Shown one piece after another: positions 24,629-37,649 of a stretch of 64,000 nt of DNA. Under the pieces are notes generated by a model. That model saw only the letters and a program-made list of their open reading frames with translations, did no database searches and was not told the origin of the DNA. The DNA is from Icerya purchasi (taxonomy: Eukaryota > Arthropoda > Insecta > Hemiptera > Monophlebidae), in contig CM077115.1 of the NCBI GenBank assembly GCA_039619475.1, positions 413,672,557-413,736,556 of the forward strand, given 5' to 3'. Position 1 is the stretch's first letter. Each line of letters begins with the position of its first letter. A program made the position numbers and the translations under genes.

Positions 24629-27056
24629 GGGGACACTCGAATTGCGCACCAAGCACTAACACAGTGACAAGTCACACACGAATTGCGCACCAGACCCGAA
24701 ATAGCCCACCCGCTGACAACTCGAATTGCGCACCGCCTTTAAAAAAAATACTCTGATTTTATAAAATCGATGAAGGAATAAAATGAGTAAAAGTCGCTCT
24801 TTCAGTGACTTCTAAAATGTGTTATCGTAATGAAACGTTTACTATTTGGAATAATAACCGAACTACATTTCAGTCGATTAAAAAAGCCTTTAACGTTTGC
24901 GAAAAATAGGCTACTATCCCGTTAGCAGTACGATTGTTATTCGAAATATTTTTAACAACCTCTAGAGAACGTACTCATATTTAAAGAAATGTTGCATAAA
25001 ATAGAATAATTTTTGCACGAATATTATATAAAATAACGTAAATTACCATAATATTTCTAACTGAATCAGTAGAATTTTCAGCGCACGGCATATTATGTTT
25101 CATGAAGCTTCTATTTCACATTAATACAAAATACTTTCATATCAACTGATTAATGTACATAAAATATAAGTGTGACCATGTAAAATTTTCCAGTTTGACA
25201 AATTAAATATGTTGTTATAATATAGAGTTACTTACGAGTTTGAGGGAACCGAGTTTCGGGAAAGTTTCAGTTTAGATTTTATTTTATCCATTAATCAGTG
25301 TTCAATCTCAGTTATAAATTGTCATTTGAATTAAAACCAAATTTGTTAAAAATCGTAATTTTTTCATTTAGTGTACCATCAAACAATACAAAGTATTCTA
25401 CTTAAATTTTAAATGACAACGCAAAAATTTACCATTAAAATAAAATCCTATTTAAAACAATTTAATAATAAAACTTACAATGATAATAATTACGCAAATA
25501 AGTAGTGTCAGTACTACTACCTTTTTTCTTTAAATGTTAGTTGGATTTAACAAGATAATTTTCCTTCGTCAAGTTTTTATAATTTGTAGTTTATTGTAAA
25601 TTAAATAGTTTCTATTCTAGATAATAGATATTTTTGCGCACATTTGGTTGGTATTAATGTGTTTTGTTAGATAAATGATAAAGAAGCAGAAGTTTAAACT
25701 CAAATTTAGGTTATCAGAATAAAAAAGTAATTCTTAGAAGCAACACTGAAATATGATTTCATTACTTCCGTGTAATGTTTTCCATTAATACAGAACATGC
25801 CCGGGAAAACATTTTTTTTTTGAACTTTTAAGTTTCCAGCACCCTCCGGTAATTTAAATTTAAAGCTAAAATATCGTTATATTTTTCTTTCCAAAGTATC
25901 CGTTTATATATTTTCGAAAACTACATTCGTTTGCCGTTTTTAGATGCAAATGGGGTTTAAATTAAGTGCTTATTGGAAATGTTTATTGCGATGCAAAGTT
26001 TTTGTTGTTTATTGTATATTTTAAATTTCAGGAATAATATCGGTTGGTGATTCATGCATTTTGAAGTAATTTTTAGATAATTTTAAATTTGTCATATTAC
26101 ATATTTTTAACTCGTTGAGCGACTTTTAGCGCTCAGGGGCTAGAAGAGTTGTTCGAACGTTAGTATTTTCTGAAAGAGCATTTAATACTATTTTTGTATA
26201 TAGCTTTACATTTTAACGTGTAAGCGTCATAACATCAAAAATTATCATCCGGCTTATAATAAGTACATAACAGTAATTCGACACTGTTTAAATTACTGCT
26301 CTATTTTTAATTATAGAAATAAAATGATGTTTCAAAATTGTTATTTTACAGGGGCTTTTTAGAATTCAAACTGTTCTAGAAATATTCATCCCCATAATAA
26401 AACTGTTGATAATTGCTTAACATTAATGGTAACACGAAATTAACATTAATGTATATATGAAAGTGAAATATTTTATTAAAAATAATAACTTACAAATAAG
26501 GAAAAATTTTAGCTGCTGCTATGTTAAGAGGTAGTATACACGTTTAATCATAAATATAATTCTTTTGAAACTAGAAAGAAAAAAGATCACAAATGTAGAC
26601 AATTAAGGAGTAAGCTAAATTACTGAAAGTTGAGCTAACTGGTAAATTGCAAAAGCCGGAATCAATTTTTAATGATTAAAACATAAATATATCACAGTTA
26701 TTTATCGGAACTACTTGTTTTAAAAACAAAAATGGAATTAGAAGTTTAAACAATTACGTATTTTTAAAATTAATCTGGCGTATTCTCAAATATTTTTTAA
26801 TAAACCGTTATACAGGAAATATTTTTAATACATAAGCAGATGTAGTATTTTTCATTAGTAGATTAAAAATTAATTTCAAAAATACGATACGTAAAAATGT
26901 TGAAAGTTATCGAACATTAAAAATATAGTACCATCAAGCACCTTCAGTTTTGGAACCCTTAGTCCAGTGAACAGCGATTATGGTCCGAGCGTCGTTTTCG
27001 TTTATTTTTTTATATTTCATACCTGCAAACCTCCGGTGCGCAATTCGAGTGTGGCC
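24629..27056. mobile_element. Non-autonomous TIR DNA transposon, ~2.4 kb, 8-bp TSD
   Basis: Both ends carry the inverted repeat ACACTCGAATTGCGCACC, preceded by GGGG on the left and GGCC on the right; 20 of 22 bases match. The flanking 8 bases are identical (GTTCCGAG at 24621-24628 and 27057-27064), as expected for a target site duplication. Two more copies of CGAATTGCGCACC lie just inside the left end (about 24679 and 24722), giving sub-terminal repeats. The interior is AT-rich with no transposase. An 8-bp TSD with G-initial TIRs suggests a Mutator- or Merlin-type element rather than hAT (which starts CA); this is inference. It interrupts a copy of the 287-bp repeat. Confidence 0.8.
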
Positions 27057-27601
27057 GTTCCGAGCACCTAATTTTAAAGTTGGGAACTCGGATGCTCCGC
27101 ACTAGAGACACATTTGTATCTAACTCTAATAATTGCGCCAAGGGCATGTCGTTTTAACGCTTTTTTGAACTTTTCGCCAACTTTGAAAGTTTCATAACGG
27201 TTCTCGTCAAATAGCGATCTTTCCATCGACATATTACATATACATGCACAGAAAAAAAATATTTTTTTACAAAATTTGTAGCTTTCGGTACTCCAACCGT
27301 TTCTAAATATGAACTTGTAAGTTCAACTACATTCCTTTTTTTTTTCAAATACTCTTTTATATACTCGTTTGAGATGTATTTCGGTTTTTGAAACGTTTTC
27401 ACTCCAGCGATTACCTATATGAACGTACTTTTTGCAATTATTCGCCAAAAAAAGGGTTTAAGTAATTTCTTTTTTTTTTTTTAATGATGAGCGAGTTTCC
27501 GCGTTTTGTTTTATATTTCGAATTTCGCTACTAAAGGGTTATTTGGTATAGTGAGTTATATACACTGTAAAATGATTTTTCCGGTTCTTTTAAGCTACGT
27601 G

Positions 27602-28259
27602 CATGGACGGATTTAGAAAAACATTTTAGGGAGGGAAATTATATAACTTATACGGTAGACAGTAGATTATTTGAGAAATACCTCTTGTGTTTCATAAAGA
27701 AAATCAAATAGCGACCACCTTTTTAGAAATTTAAAAATGTGTTTTAAGAATACATAGTTATTACAATTTTTAATTTAACTTTTGTTTTATTTTTAACGGT
27801 GAAAAATAAAACGAAATTATAAAATTCCAGCTAAAAAATGGTAGTTTAAAATCTGAATAGTAAATTACTAGAAAGAATAGAACGGTAGTATTTTTATTAG
27901 ACTTTACTTCTTTTTTATTTTTGTACTAGTAATCCGATCCGAATTCTCTTTGTTCGTCAGCAAGTTTAAATATATGTATTTCTCATTGAACTCTATTTTT
28001 AATTGAAATTGCAAAATAAAGATTAAAAATAGATAAAACAAAAAAAAGATCGATGACAGTTGCGTTTAAAATCGAATAAAAATGTAACATTAATAGTTTT
28101 ACTAGAAAACACTATTAAATATTAATTATTAAATCCATAGGTATAAAACATGTATACACATTTTTTATAGTATAAATTAAATTTCTCTGTTGTAATAAAT
28201 TTTTTCATCAAAGTTTTGGTTCTTTGGGGGGGGGGGGATGCCCCTATCTGAATCCACTG
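27602..28259. mobile_element. Old hAT-like MITE
   Basis: The left end CATGGACGGATTTAG and the reverse complement of the right end (CAGTGGATTCAG) are alike and begin CA, as hAT ends do. The flanking octamers GCTACGTG and TCTCCGAG agree at 5 of 8 positions, consistent with a decayed 8-bp duplication. The flanks join a continuous match to the 44-kb repeat family when this segment is removed. A G13 run lies near 28226. No coding capacity. Confidence 0.5.
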
Positions 28260-28445
28260 TCTCCGAGTGGTATATTCTTGACGGTTTTTTGCGTTTATGG
28301 CCGCCCACCCGGTAATCGATTATCTTAAAGTTATAGCTTGTCTTAAAGAAACTTTTAATATTGCATTCCTGTTTAAATTTAGAAGTTTATATAAGTCAAA
28401 CTATTCTTGTGAGTAATCGAATTTTATTTGAAATTTTTGTGTTGT

Positions 28446-31375
28446 TTCTAACTATTTTATTTTGACTTTGTGAATTATGTGCGTACGCGGAATCGCAAAA
28501 GCAATTCTGTGAAATTCAATACTTTTTTAACGTATTATTTGCAAAATTTATTTGAAACGATCTGACGATGCCATGTTTAACATATGACGGTAGAAGAACG
28601 TTGTTACAACAGCTAATCGGCAATTCAATCTACAATATACACAGTGACTGAGAAGCGACAGCCAGCTACTATTAAAGGCTGAATGTAGGCACAAAGAGGA
28701 AACTTCAGAATTTTTGCATTTTTCTTCGCTTAGCTCAACACGCTACTCAGTAACTACCGGATGTTAGATTAACCCCATTGCCGCTTTTAAGCGTAAAACC
28801 GTCAAAACAGGATACATACTGATTCCAAAGAACAGGATTTACACTGGCACCTAAGTTATTTGATACGGTTTGATCCTACATACTTCGCCTAAATTTAGAA
28901 TTTCGTAAAAGCAAATGGAAATGTACAGAGATGGTTTTCTTATATGCGTCACAATTGTCGAAATTCAAACGCCGGTGTAGGAGACAATAATGTTAAATCA
29001 GGTTCGTCGGTCATTTAGACAAAAATAAAAGATTAAATGTAGTACTTTTTTTTGTGTTGTTCGATTCCGATATTAGAGTTTTTTTGTTTTTTTTTTTTCT
29101 GTTCGAAAAAACATTTAATAACAGAAGTAAGTAATAAGAAAAACAGAAGTGAAAAAGCATTGTTAAAAACATTTTAAACATGTACAATGACGACTCCCAT
29201 AGCGAATACTTACAAGTTATTCCAATTCGAAATTCAATGCTATATTCCTGAAACCTGCCTTATCAATCAGTATTATATAGGGGACGTCTTATTGACATTT
29301 AGTGGGATATGTAAACCAAAAACACAGACTTTCGGAAAAAAAGAATGAAAGATATTTTAAATTAAAAGTGATTTGTAAGCGAATAAATGCTTTTATTACA
29401 AATTTACAATTACGCGCGTGTGCTTTATCTAAATTCCTTTTTAAAAAACAAATGGAGAGAATAATTTTTTTCTTTTTCTTTAATTTTTTTCCGGCTTTGG
29501 AATTTATTTTTAATATTCCCTTTCGAATCTTGAAAAGAAGCAGGCAGTAGTGCGTCTACGTAAAAAAAGTAAATGAAAATTAAGATTAATGCGGACACTT
29601 ATTAAGTATAAGTTCATAATTAAATCGTGGCATTTATGGTAAGCCAATGAATTTATTTCTAATTTCTAATTTCCGTTTGATTTAAAACTAAGCAATAATT
29701 GTGGCTTTAAATTTTCTCGTAACAAAATTTTTCAAAATAATAAAATTAATAATTACTTCGTTTGTTATCATGGAGAATATTTATTCAGTTGTGTTTACAA
29801 AAACCTAATAATTAACATGCAAATTTACCGGTAGTATTCATGGAAATAAAAGGAACTTACGATAAGGTAAACTTGAATTTTTAAACGATTGTGTATTGAA
29901 CATGGAGATGAAAAAAAAAAAAAAAAAACATTAAATAGAGATGAAGACTCGAGTAGCATATGAAAAAAGAACTTGGTAGAATTTAAAATTCAAAATCAAA
30001 ATAAACTAGAAGATGAAGAAAAATCAGTCACGTTTATAGCAAAACTGTGTGTGATTAAAAAATGGAAAATGAAGAACAAGAAACAAGTATCAAGTTATAA
30101 AAATTGAAAATCGATTAAACATTAATCATTAAAAATATCAAGAAATTAAACAATTCGGTAGTCGTATGGATTAGGGCAATATGCTAGACGAGAGAGACTA
30201 GAGAACTTAATATTAAAAACAAAAAGAGAAAGTGAAAATATTTAAGAATTAATTTGAACGGTAACTGATAAAACTATTAACGGTGTAGGTTGTGCACATG
30301 CAACTGATCTACTATCTAGTAAAAATTGAAACAAACTAAAATCAATCATTGCCAGAATCGGACATTTATTTTACTTTAAATACTACAGCTTACATGATGG
30401 TATAGCAGAAAATTATAATAAATTAAACTTGAATATTACAAAATTTGCTCTCTTTATTGCCAATCCATTTCAATAGTCGGAAATAACAACTAGTCATTTA
30501 GTTTCCAAACGTATGTTGACAAAAGTAAGCAAGTCCCTACCCTTACTATCATATTTTAAAACCGTTAAAAAAAAAACAGAAAAATGCGTCACTTTTTCCA
30601 CTTTCTTGAAAAAATGTTTCTCGATATTTTTTTATTTTTTTTTGTGATATGATACAGAACCTCCAACTGAACCCCAGCATCAAAATAAGAAAACAAATTG
30701 CAGTGCATCAAGGTATAACTTTATTGTACAGAATTAGCCTCAGGTGCTTCGTTAGTAATTGGCAATAATGGACGATGATGGCTGAAGTATTAAATATACT
30801 GCTTTGTTTCTAAATTCTCGACATAGCAACTAAATACTGAATCAATATCTGTTCCTCGTTGTCGAAGTAGAAGAATCACAGTTCTTGCCGTAAAATTGCA
30901 AAATTCAATACCGACAGGACACTATTTAAGTTAATATTGAGATCCCCAAGAGTGATAGGCATATTGTGAAGCATTCTAATGTATCCAAATATTTAAACTC
31001 CCTTACAATTTTCTTCCATAAACGAGCAAGTTGAAGAATTCGAATTTTTTTCGTTTTGGTCTACCTGGAGTTGTATAAACTGAAACGAGTAAAGTTCGTT
31101 TGTCGTTGATAGTCCCTAGTTGTTTCGAATTTACGGTTTACAAGACGACAAAACTCGTTATGTAAATCTCGACTTTCTTTGTGGCGAGAGTGGTAAAATG
31201 TATATGGAGTCCTTCTTTTGATTTGTAATGAATAGGCCATCCAAGGAAGTTGCGCGACTCAACGCGACATGTATAAGTTGCTGTTCGTGACTTTGTATTC
31301 GTACACGATTGTGTTAAACGAGATGCGACAATTGTGTATTCGTAGAATTTTGCTTTGGGGGCCTAAAAATAGCGG
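28446..31375. other. Unassigned AT-rich stretch
   Basis: No gene was confidently recognised. It includes a poly(A) run near 29910-29928. A segment near 30715-30930 faintly resembles an LTR-retrotransposon RNase H but is too broken to call. Confidence 0.3.
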
Positions 31376-31379
31376 GAGG

Positions 31380-32850
31380 GGGAACTTACTCTAAACATCT
31401 TCGCAGTAGTCTCCTCTGAGATCAGCGCACAGCCGCCGATGTTCGACCCATTTTTGGAAGAACCCCGCAAACTGCCCCGAAGATAGGTCCATCAGAACTC
31501 TCGTCGCGACAATTTCGACTTTGGTAATGCCGTCGTATCGGTTTCCCTTCAACTAAACTTTTGAATTGAGGGAAGAAATGAAAGTCGCACGGAGCCAGGT
31601 CCGAGCTGTAAGGGGCTGCGGGAGCGTGGGGATGCTGTGGAGCTTTAAAACCTGGTGTACTGTGAAGGACGAGTGTGCTGGAGCATTGTCGTGATGCAGC
31701 ACCCAACCCTTCTCGGCCAATTCGGGTCGTGCGCGGTGGTACACTCGGGGCTCGTAACCGTTTCGAAACTTCGATGTAGAATGCTTCATTGACTGTCTGG
31801 CCTGCGGGAATGTATTCGTGATGAACAACGCCTTTGATGTCGAAGAAAGCGATCAGTAAAGACTTGACTCTTGATTTGGACATGCGAGCCTTTTTCGGAC
31901 GCTCCCCGCCCTTTTCCGCCCGCCGCATGCTCTGTCACTCGGTTTCAGTGTCATATTCGAACGCCCAAGACTATCCACTGGTTTCCTTCAACGTCAATTC
32001 GATCGATCACGTTCTGACAGATGGATCTCCGGAGCCCTTTTTGCTTAGCTGTGAGCAATTTTGGAACTATCTTGGCACACAGTTTGCGCATCCCTAGATC
32101 GTCATTTAAAATCTGCCGAATGGTCTCACGGTTGATGTTTAATTCTTCTTCCAACATTCGGCAACTCACTTGACGGTCTTGGAGCGCGCGCATGCGCACA
32201 CGTTCAACATTTGCCGCCGTTTTTGCGGTAGAAGGACCGCCGCAGCACGGATCGTCCGCCACTGATTCACGGCCGTCTTTAAATCGCTTCTTCGTTCTTT
32301 CTTTTCAGTTGTACCGCTCGATTCCGAGCGTCGTGACTACCTATTAGTACATTCTAGTTGTACAGAATAGGCAGTGCTCATGACAATTGTTTATATGCAG
32401 TAAGAATGTGTACGCATGCAAGACCATACCCGGAACTGATTGGTAATCGTTTGATTTATATCGGCATATACAAGTGCAATCGCGCGCGTGTGTATGCTGT
32501 GTGTACTAAACTAGCGCGCATATGATGGTATGCATGTTTGCCATTGCCTTCCACGTGATTATTATTAGCTATTATTTATTTATTTAATTTTTTGTAATAC
32601 AAGTTCTGTCGTCGCCCGGGATCGAACCCGTGACCTCCGTAACGGAAGTCAAGCGCTCTAGCAACTAGGCTATCGCGACGACTTGTAAACCGCTTAGCCT
32701 ACTTGAAAACAGGGTTGGTCGTTTCATAGCGTCTTCCTTAAACAAGTCTCGTAACTGTACAAGAATTTCTGACGGCGGTTTTACTCCGCGTTTGACCACG
32801 AATTTGATCGCGATACGTTGCCCAGTATTTACATCGCACATTTTCACGAC
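31380..32850 (-). pseudogene. Mariner transposase pseudogene, split by a SINE
   Basis: Read on the minus strand. The N-terminal helix-turn-helix region is at 32847-32705 (QRIAIKFVVK...EAMKRPTLF). After an insertion, the frame resumes at about 32295 with RFKDGRESVADD and GGPSTAKTAANVERVR, then a second HTH (CRMLEEELNINRETIRQIL). The catalytic domain begins at about 31875 (LLIAFFDIKGVVHHEY). The second catalytic Asp is in VLHHDNAPAHSS and the third in YSSDLAPCDFHFFP, the arrangement of D,D34D mariner enzymes. At least two frameshifts (near 31950-31930 and 31690) and the insertion disable it. Terminal inverted repeats could not be located. Confidence 0.85.
32500..32695 (-). mobile_element. tRNA-derived SINE
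   Basis: On the minus strand, a tRNA-like head spans 32686 to 32612. Its 7-bp acceptor-like stem (GTCGTCG with CGACGAC) is perfect. It has an A box TAGCCTAGTTGC and a B box GGTTCGATCCC, the RNA polymerase III internal promoter. The anticodon and T arms do not pair as in a functional tRNA. The head is followed by A/T-rich sequence and a body with GGAAGGCAATGGCAAAC, a motif seen in insect SINEs. It sits between the N-terminal and middle parts of the mariner transposase. A functional tRNA is unlikely. Confidence 0.65.
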
Positions 32851-34215
32851 CCACGTTTAAAAATCTTACTTTGCTTAAACGACCACAGAACCGTACTACC
32901 GTTACGAAAGCTAAATATACCGTTGTAAAGGCTTTTGTGTATAAAAGGTTATTCCGATTTTTCTATCTTATCTTTTATTCACCTGTTGAAATGTGCTTTT
33001 TATCCTAGCGGGAGATTGGATGGGATAACATCAAAACGTTACATATAACAAATGGAAACCGCAACTAAAACCAAACAGAAGCTCCGCGGGAGAAGAAATT
33101 ACCGGCCGACCGCTCGGTGAACTTATACTCGAAGGACTTATTTCGAATGGCTTTATTTGGTTTTCTCGAGCGGGCGCGGTTTGAAAAATTGCCCGACTTA
33201 TTCTCGGATAAATTTATCCAAAAATAGAAAATAAAAACCTACGAGTGTACCTAATATTTTGTTCAATCACGGGAAATAGGTAAAGCAAAAAAGTAGGCCT
33301 AAACGTGCGAGCCAAGATTTATCTATTATTATGAAAATTCATTGTTCCTTTGTCGAATAAATATGAATTATGTAATATGTATTAAGGGGAAAAACGGAAA
33401 AATTTAGTTTTCTTTTAATGCCAGCGTTATCGAAATAATTTATAGTAACTTAATAGCATTTAATGAAGGTAAGAGAGTCAACTGAATTCTAAATCTGAGA
33501 TAAAACAATTACCCCGCCTAGGTCCATCAGGCGTATTCGCGGTAATTTTTTTATTAACGCTTGTACGCAATTTACGGAAACAGTTCTAGTAAAAAGATTT
33601 AAAAAAAAACTCCTTATTTTATTTTATTTTATTTATTTTGCTCTCTGTTTTCGTTTAAAAAGTCATCGGAATCTTTTACAAGGGAATTTCTTATTACGGG
33701 ATGCGGTCTTTAAATAATATCCTAAAGTGACTAATTTTTAAAATCGTTGAACCCCTTACCGAAATAGACTCCCAAAAAAAAAAAACACTTTCACGTCGTC
33801 AAAAGATTCACCGTGCGATGAACACTTTATTAATTTTTGTTTTTTGACTTTTTAAATTATTCCGGTTCATTTTTTTTTTTTAAATAAGACAAAAAAAAAA
33901 CAGCGTAATTCTTATTTTTTATTGATAAGCCGAATAATTCTTTCGCGTTAAATTCCTGTAACATTATTTTAAAATCCGTTTATTTTAATATATAAAAAAT
34001 GTTTCTACCACGATTATATTTACTTTAATTTCTACATATTTCACTTTCGTCGTAGTTTTAAAAAATTACAAAAAGAAAAAAAACAGTACTTACAAACTTG
34101 CTCGCTTCTGTATGTGAATAAATGTCAGCTTAAGAAAGAACAAGCAGGAAATTCTAACTAGAGAAAATTTATGCGGGTACCGGCACGCTGTGAAACATTT
34201 CGAAGTTCTTAACAC
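32851..34215. other. Unassigned AT-rich stretch
   Basis: Contains A/T homopolymers and a (TTTTA)n run near 33616-33640. No coding or RNA gene was recognised. Confidence 0.3.
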
Positions 34216-34218
34216 TCG

Positions 34219-34228
34219 CATATTATTA

Positions 34229-34263
<35 letters not shown>

Positions 34264-34332
34264 CATATATACATATATACATATATACATATATACATAT
34301 ATACATATATACATATATTATGTGTGTGTGCG
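34219..34332. repeat. Compound microsatellite (ATT)n then (ATATATAC)n
   Basis: An (ATT)n run at about 34222-34257 is followed by at least seven copies of an ACATATAT 8-mer to about 34316, then a short GT run. Confidence 0.95.
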
Positions 34333-35334
34333 TATATTCCATAGACCGTCAATAGGCTACCTTTGCGTAATTACATTTGTTGTAACCATCGAGGTTAGTA
34401 ATTAACGAGATGCACTTTATAGTGTTACAAAGCACCATTATAAAGATAATTTCATTATTTAACAATTGTTCATAAAAATACCACTAGAATTTATATTTCT
34501 GAATATCTGTAATAAAGATTACATCGATACTTTTAGGGGTCAATTTCATACTCTTTGTTTTACTAGTTTGCAAATTGATTGTACTTAATTATTCGTAGAT
34601 ATCGTTTCCTATTTTGGTACAAAAGAAAACACGAAGCGCGCAAAATGCATGACGTAAACTTTTGACCGATCTCCAGCCATAGAATACATGTCAAAATGCC
34701 ATATACATGCTGCTATTTCGCGTTTACAGCGAGCAAACAAACTCTGACACTAAGTAACGATACCCCGCTGGCATTAAAACGGATAATTTTAAATCAAACA
34801 ACATCCCGATACTTTCTGCCTTGCTTACCACTAATACCGTTCCTCGGCACTTTCAACGACTTATATGCCTGTAGCAAATGCTGTCTCAATAAAATAGCGT
34901 GTTTGTTACAGCGTGTTCTGCGCTAATTACGTTCCTTTTGCTTCCGGGAAGATATGGCTTTCCAATAATCCTCATTAAACAATTCGATGCGAAGCGAAAT
35001 CGATTTTATCTAATTTTAAGATTCGAAACATTATTATTATTATCGCGAATGCACAATACGGTCGATACCATTCTTTACGATAGTTTCGGCGACGAATCGT
35101 CGCTTTTAGTACAAAATTCGAAATTATTAGCATAAAACTAAAAAAAAAAAAAAAATTAATAGCAATCACACAGCTACAGATTTGCCGTTCGAGTAGAACT
35201 CGGTTCTAATCTTGCTGCATCGCTCTGAAAATATCGAAAAAAAGTTATCATTTAGTTAATAGTGAACAAACGCGTATTTTTTTGTTTTTTTTATTTTTAT
35301 TTTTTTAATTTTTATTATTAATATAAATCCGGAT

Positions 35335-36000
35335 GCCATACCTGAACTATTACGGCGCCTATACTCAGTGGACCCAGTGGACTCCGTGGAAGTTACAGTA
35401 GGCGGTACAGTCTACTGAATGCTGCAAAATTCGAAATCGTCATGGTTTGACAACAGACAGTGGAATGAAGTATTGGAGCACTGGGAGTATGCCGACGCCA
35501 TTTAAGCAGGTTCTCTACAATTGGCGAGGCGGTGAAGCCACACAGAGAGTAGGAAGATGGAAGAAGAGCTCCGTCAAAGACGGAATTGTGAGACGTTGCC
35601 GTAGGTTCCAGCCTAGACGGAATTGAGAATTCCCTATGGATAGGTGCTAAACTTCACAGAGCTGAGCCAGGTCGTTTGATCGGACCACAATTTACTCTAG
35701 ATAGTACCGCATCGAACAGTATCGGGCTAAATACGGTGCTAGCAGCCGAGTCAATCCGCTCGTTGCTAGGGAATCCCAACATGATCAGGTGTAAAAATGT
35801 GAGTAAAAGTCGGTTATCGCGTCTTTTATTTTCTTTAATAAAGGCTGGCAACTGTCTGGGCCCTGAATGGCTTTAGTAGATAAAAGCGAGCCTGAAATAA
35901 AAAGGGCAATTTGGGAGCACCAGGTTGGAATAATATGCCATAAGATAAAGAGGTATCTCAAACATTTCCGCCTCTGAGGCAGAACAGTGGTCGTTTAAGC
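35335..36000. other. GC-richer block of unknown nature
   Basis: This segment stands out from its AT-rich flanks by balanced base composition and mixed complexity. An open stretch at 35640-35805 could encode LLGNPNMIRCKN just before AATGTGAGT, which would pass as a splice donor, but no protein family is recognisable. It could be a degraded transposon, a non-coding RNA or a lone exon. Confidence 0.3.
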
Positions 36001-36463
36001 GCTTGCTTTTACGTTGATAAATAAATTTTAAAAAAGTGTAAAATTAAAACGAGCTAATACAGGCGACTATCATTTTTAAAGTGATTTTCTTCGTGTTTCT
36101 TAGTGTCTTTTTTTTTTTTGTTTCCGTTCGCAAGAGAAGAATTCTAGAATATCAGAAAGATGCCAATTTCATTAAACAATAAAGGACACACTAGCGTATC
36201 TATATTTAACATTTTTTATCTATATTTATAAGAATTCATTTTATTCGTTTATCTTAAGAACTAATTATAAATTATTATTAATTGTGCAAGAATAAAAAAC
36301 ATTTTATCAATTACCCGGGAGACTAAAGTGCTATTTAAAACTGGTTTCGATATTTGCAATGCCGCTGTTTTTTTACACCTTTATTAATATAAAATTCGTC
36401 GTGTTTAATGTTGATATTGTTGGCGGTAATGAATTTCCGGTTTCTACATATTAAAGCGACGAA

Positions 36464-36700
36464 TTTTTTTTTTTTTTTTTTTTTTTTTTGAAAAATATGT
36501 ATTTATTATTTTTTACATACAAAACTTTCGTCAAGCTAAAACGCTCGTCGGCGAATTATCCTATTTAACACTTTACCATCTTAAATTAACTTATACATAT
36601 ACATAATCGTGTAATATTTACTAATCTTAATCTATCTTTTTACTTATCAACACTTAATAATCTATTTCTATCTTTTATATTCAATGGTTTTTTTTTCAGT
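36464..36700 (-). mobile_element. Probable retrotransposed 3' end with poly(A) tail
   Basis: On the minus strand, about 200 bp of sequence ends in AATAATAAATACATATTTTTC and then a run of about 25 A (T-tract at 36465-36489 on plus). An AATAAA signal lies about 20 bp before the tail, as in a retrocopied transcript or LINE 3' UTR. The parent is not identifiable. Confidence 0.45.
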
Positions 36701-37649
36701 TTTTTTGTTGCGCCTTGTCATTTTATTTTATGTTTATTGTTTTTCTTATATTTTGCGAAATCCTCTATATTCATTCGGATTTCGATGTTTAAAATCAACT
36801 GAAAATCCGATATTACGCGAATACGAATATATTGTTTTACACTAAAATAATTTCATTTTAATATTAAAATCATTTTTAGAAAAACTGATTATTCGTTAAT
36901 TTATATCTGAAGTACATAAAATTTTTTTAACAGTAACTGCGAGTAAAGAAATTATTATTTGTCAATTGTAAATTATCCACTATTGGAAAATTAAGGAAAT
37001 TTATTACAACGCGTAAATAATATTTTAATTTAAACCGAACTTAATCTTCCTTTTCCCTATTGTCCCCGTGTTTTGAGTTTAATTTTAATCACGCTATGTA
37101 ATAATCGCATCGATTACGATTATAGAGCGAGAAGCGCGCCAAAATTCTTACAATCGTAATAAATCGATTTTGCAGGTTCTCGCGTCTGACGGTACGTGGC
37201 CGAATTCGGAATTTGTCAGAATTTCCGAAATTTCATTGTAGCCTGGTCGCTTACACACGACTAATGTTAACAAAGTAGTAATATGAAATAAATTCCAAGA
37301 AGTTGCGAACAGCATTTTCATTTTTTTCTGCCCCTCTCCACCCCTCCCGTCCCTTAAATTTATGTATAACATTTTCGAGATAGTTTAATTACTGATAAAG
37401 AAATTTTATTCGCATTGTTGCAAACACTTTTTTTAATACGTCTGTTTGTGGTTTTTAAAACCCATTTTTCGACATCTTAAAATTTAAATGGTTCTCTGAT
37501 CAAAGATGAGAGTCTTTCCCACCACCCGTCCTTGGAGCTCTTAAACTAACCGACGATATCGTTTGATCCCGATATAAATAATCCGCTAAATCTTCTTTTT
37601 ACAGTTCACGCATTTTTAACCGCTAATTGTGCAAAGAATCCCACAGAGT

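Larger units (their letters stand above)
24440..28445 (-). repeat. Inverted copy of the 287-bp-unit repeat family, split by two transposons
   Basis: The segments 24440-24628, 27057-27420 and 27560-28445 (outside 27602-28259) align, on the minus strand and in the same order, with the plus-strand array at 44120-45420. Matches include the blocks around CGAAATTT/GAGCTTTC, the GCGATCTTTCC block at about 27214, CTTTTTTGAACTTTTCGCC at 27161, and CTTGACGGTTTTT near 28275. Removing the two transposon insertions joins the matching parts. The copy is more diverged than the units at 44 kb are from one another. Confidence 0.7.

Noticed and set aside
30715..30930. Ty3/Gypsy-like RNase H remnant on plus
   Set aside because: A few residues look right (ELASGAS, SKFST) but with stops and gaps; no other LTR-retrotransposon domain or LTR is seen nearby.
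32612..32686. Functional tRNA gene on minus
   Set aside because: A and B boxes and acceptor stem are present, but anticodon and T stems mispair and no proper anticodon loop forms; a SINE head explains it better.
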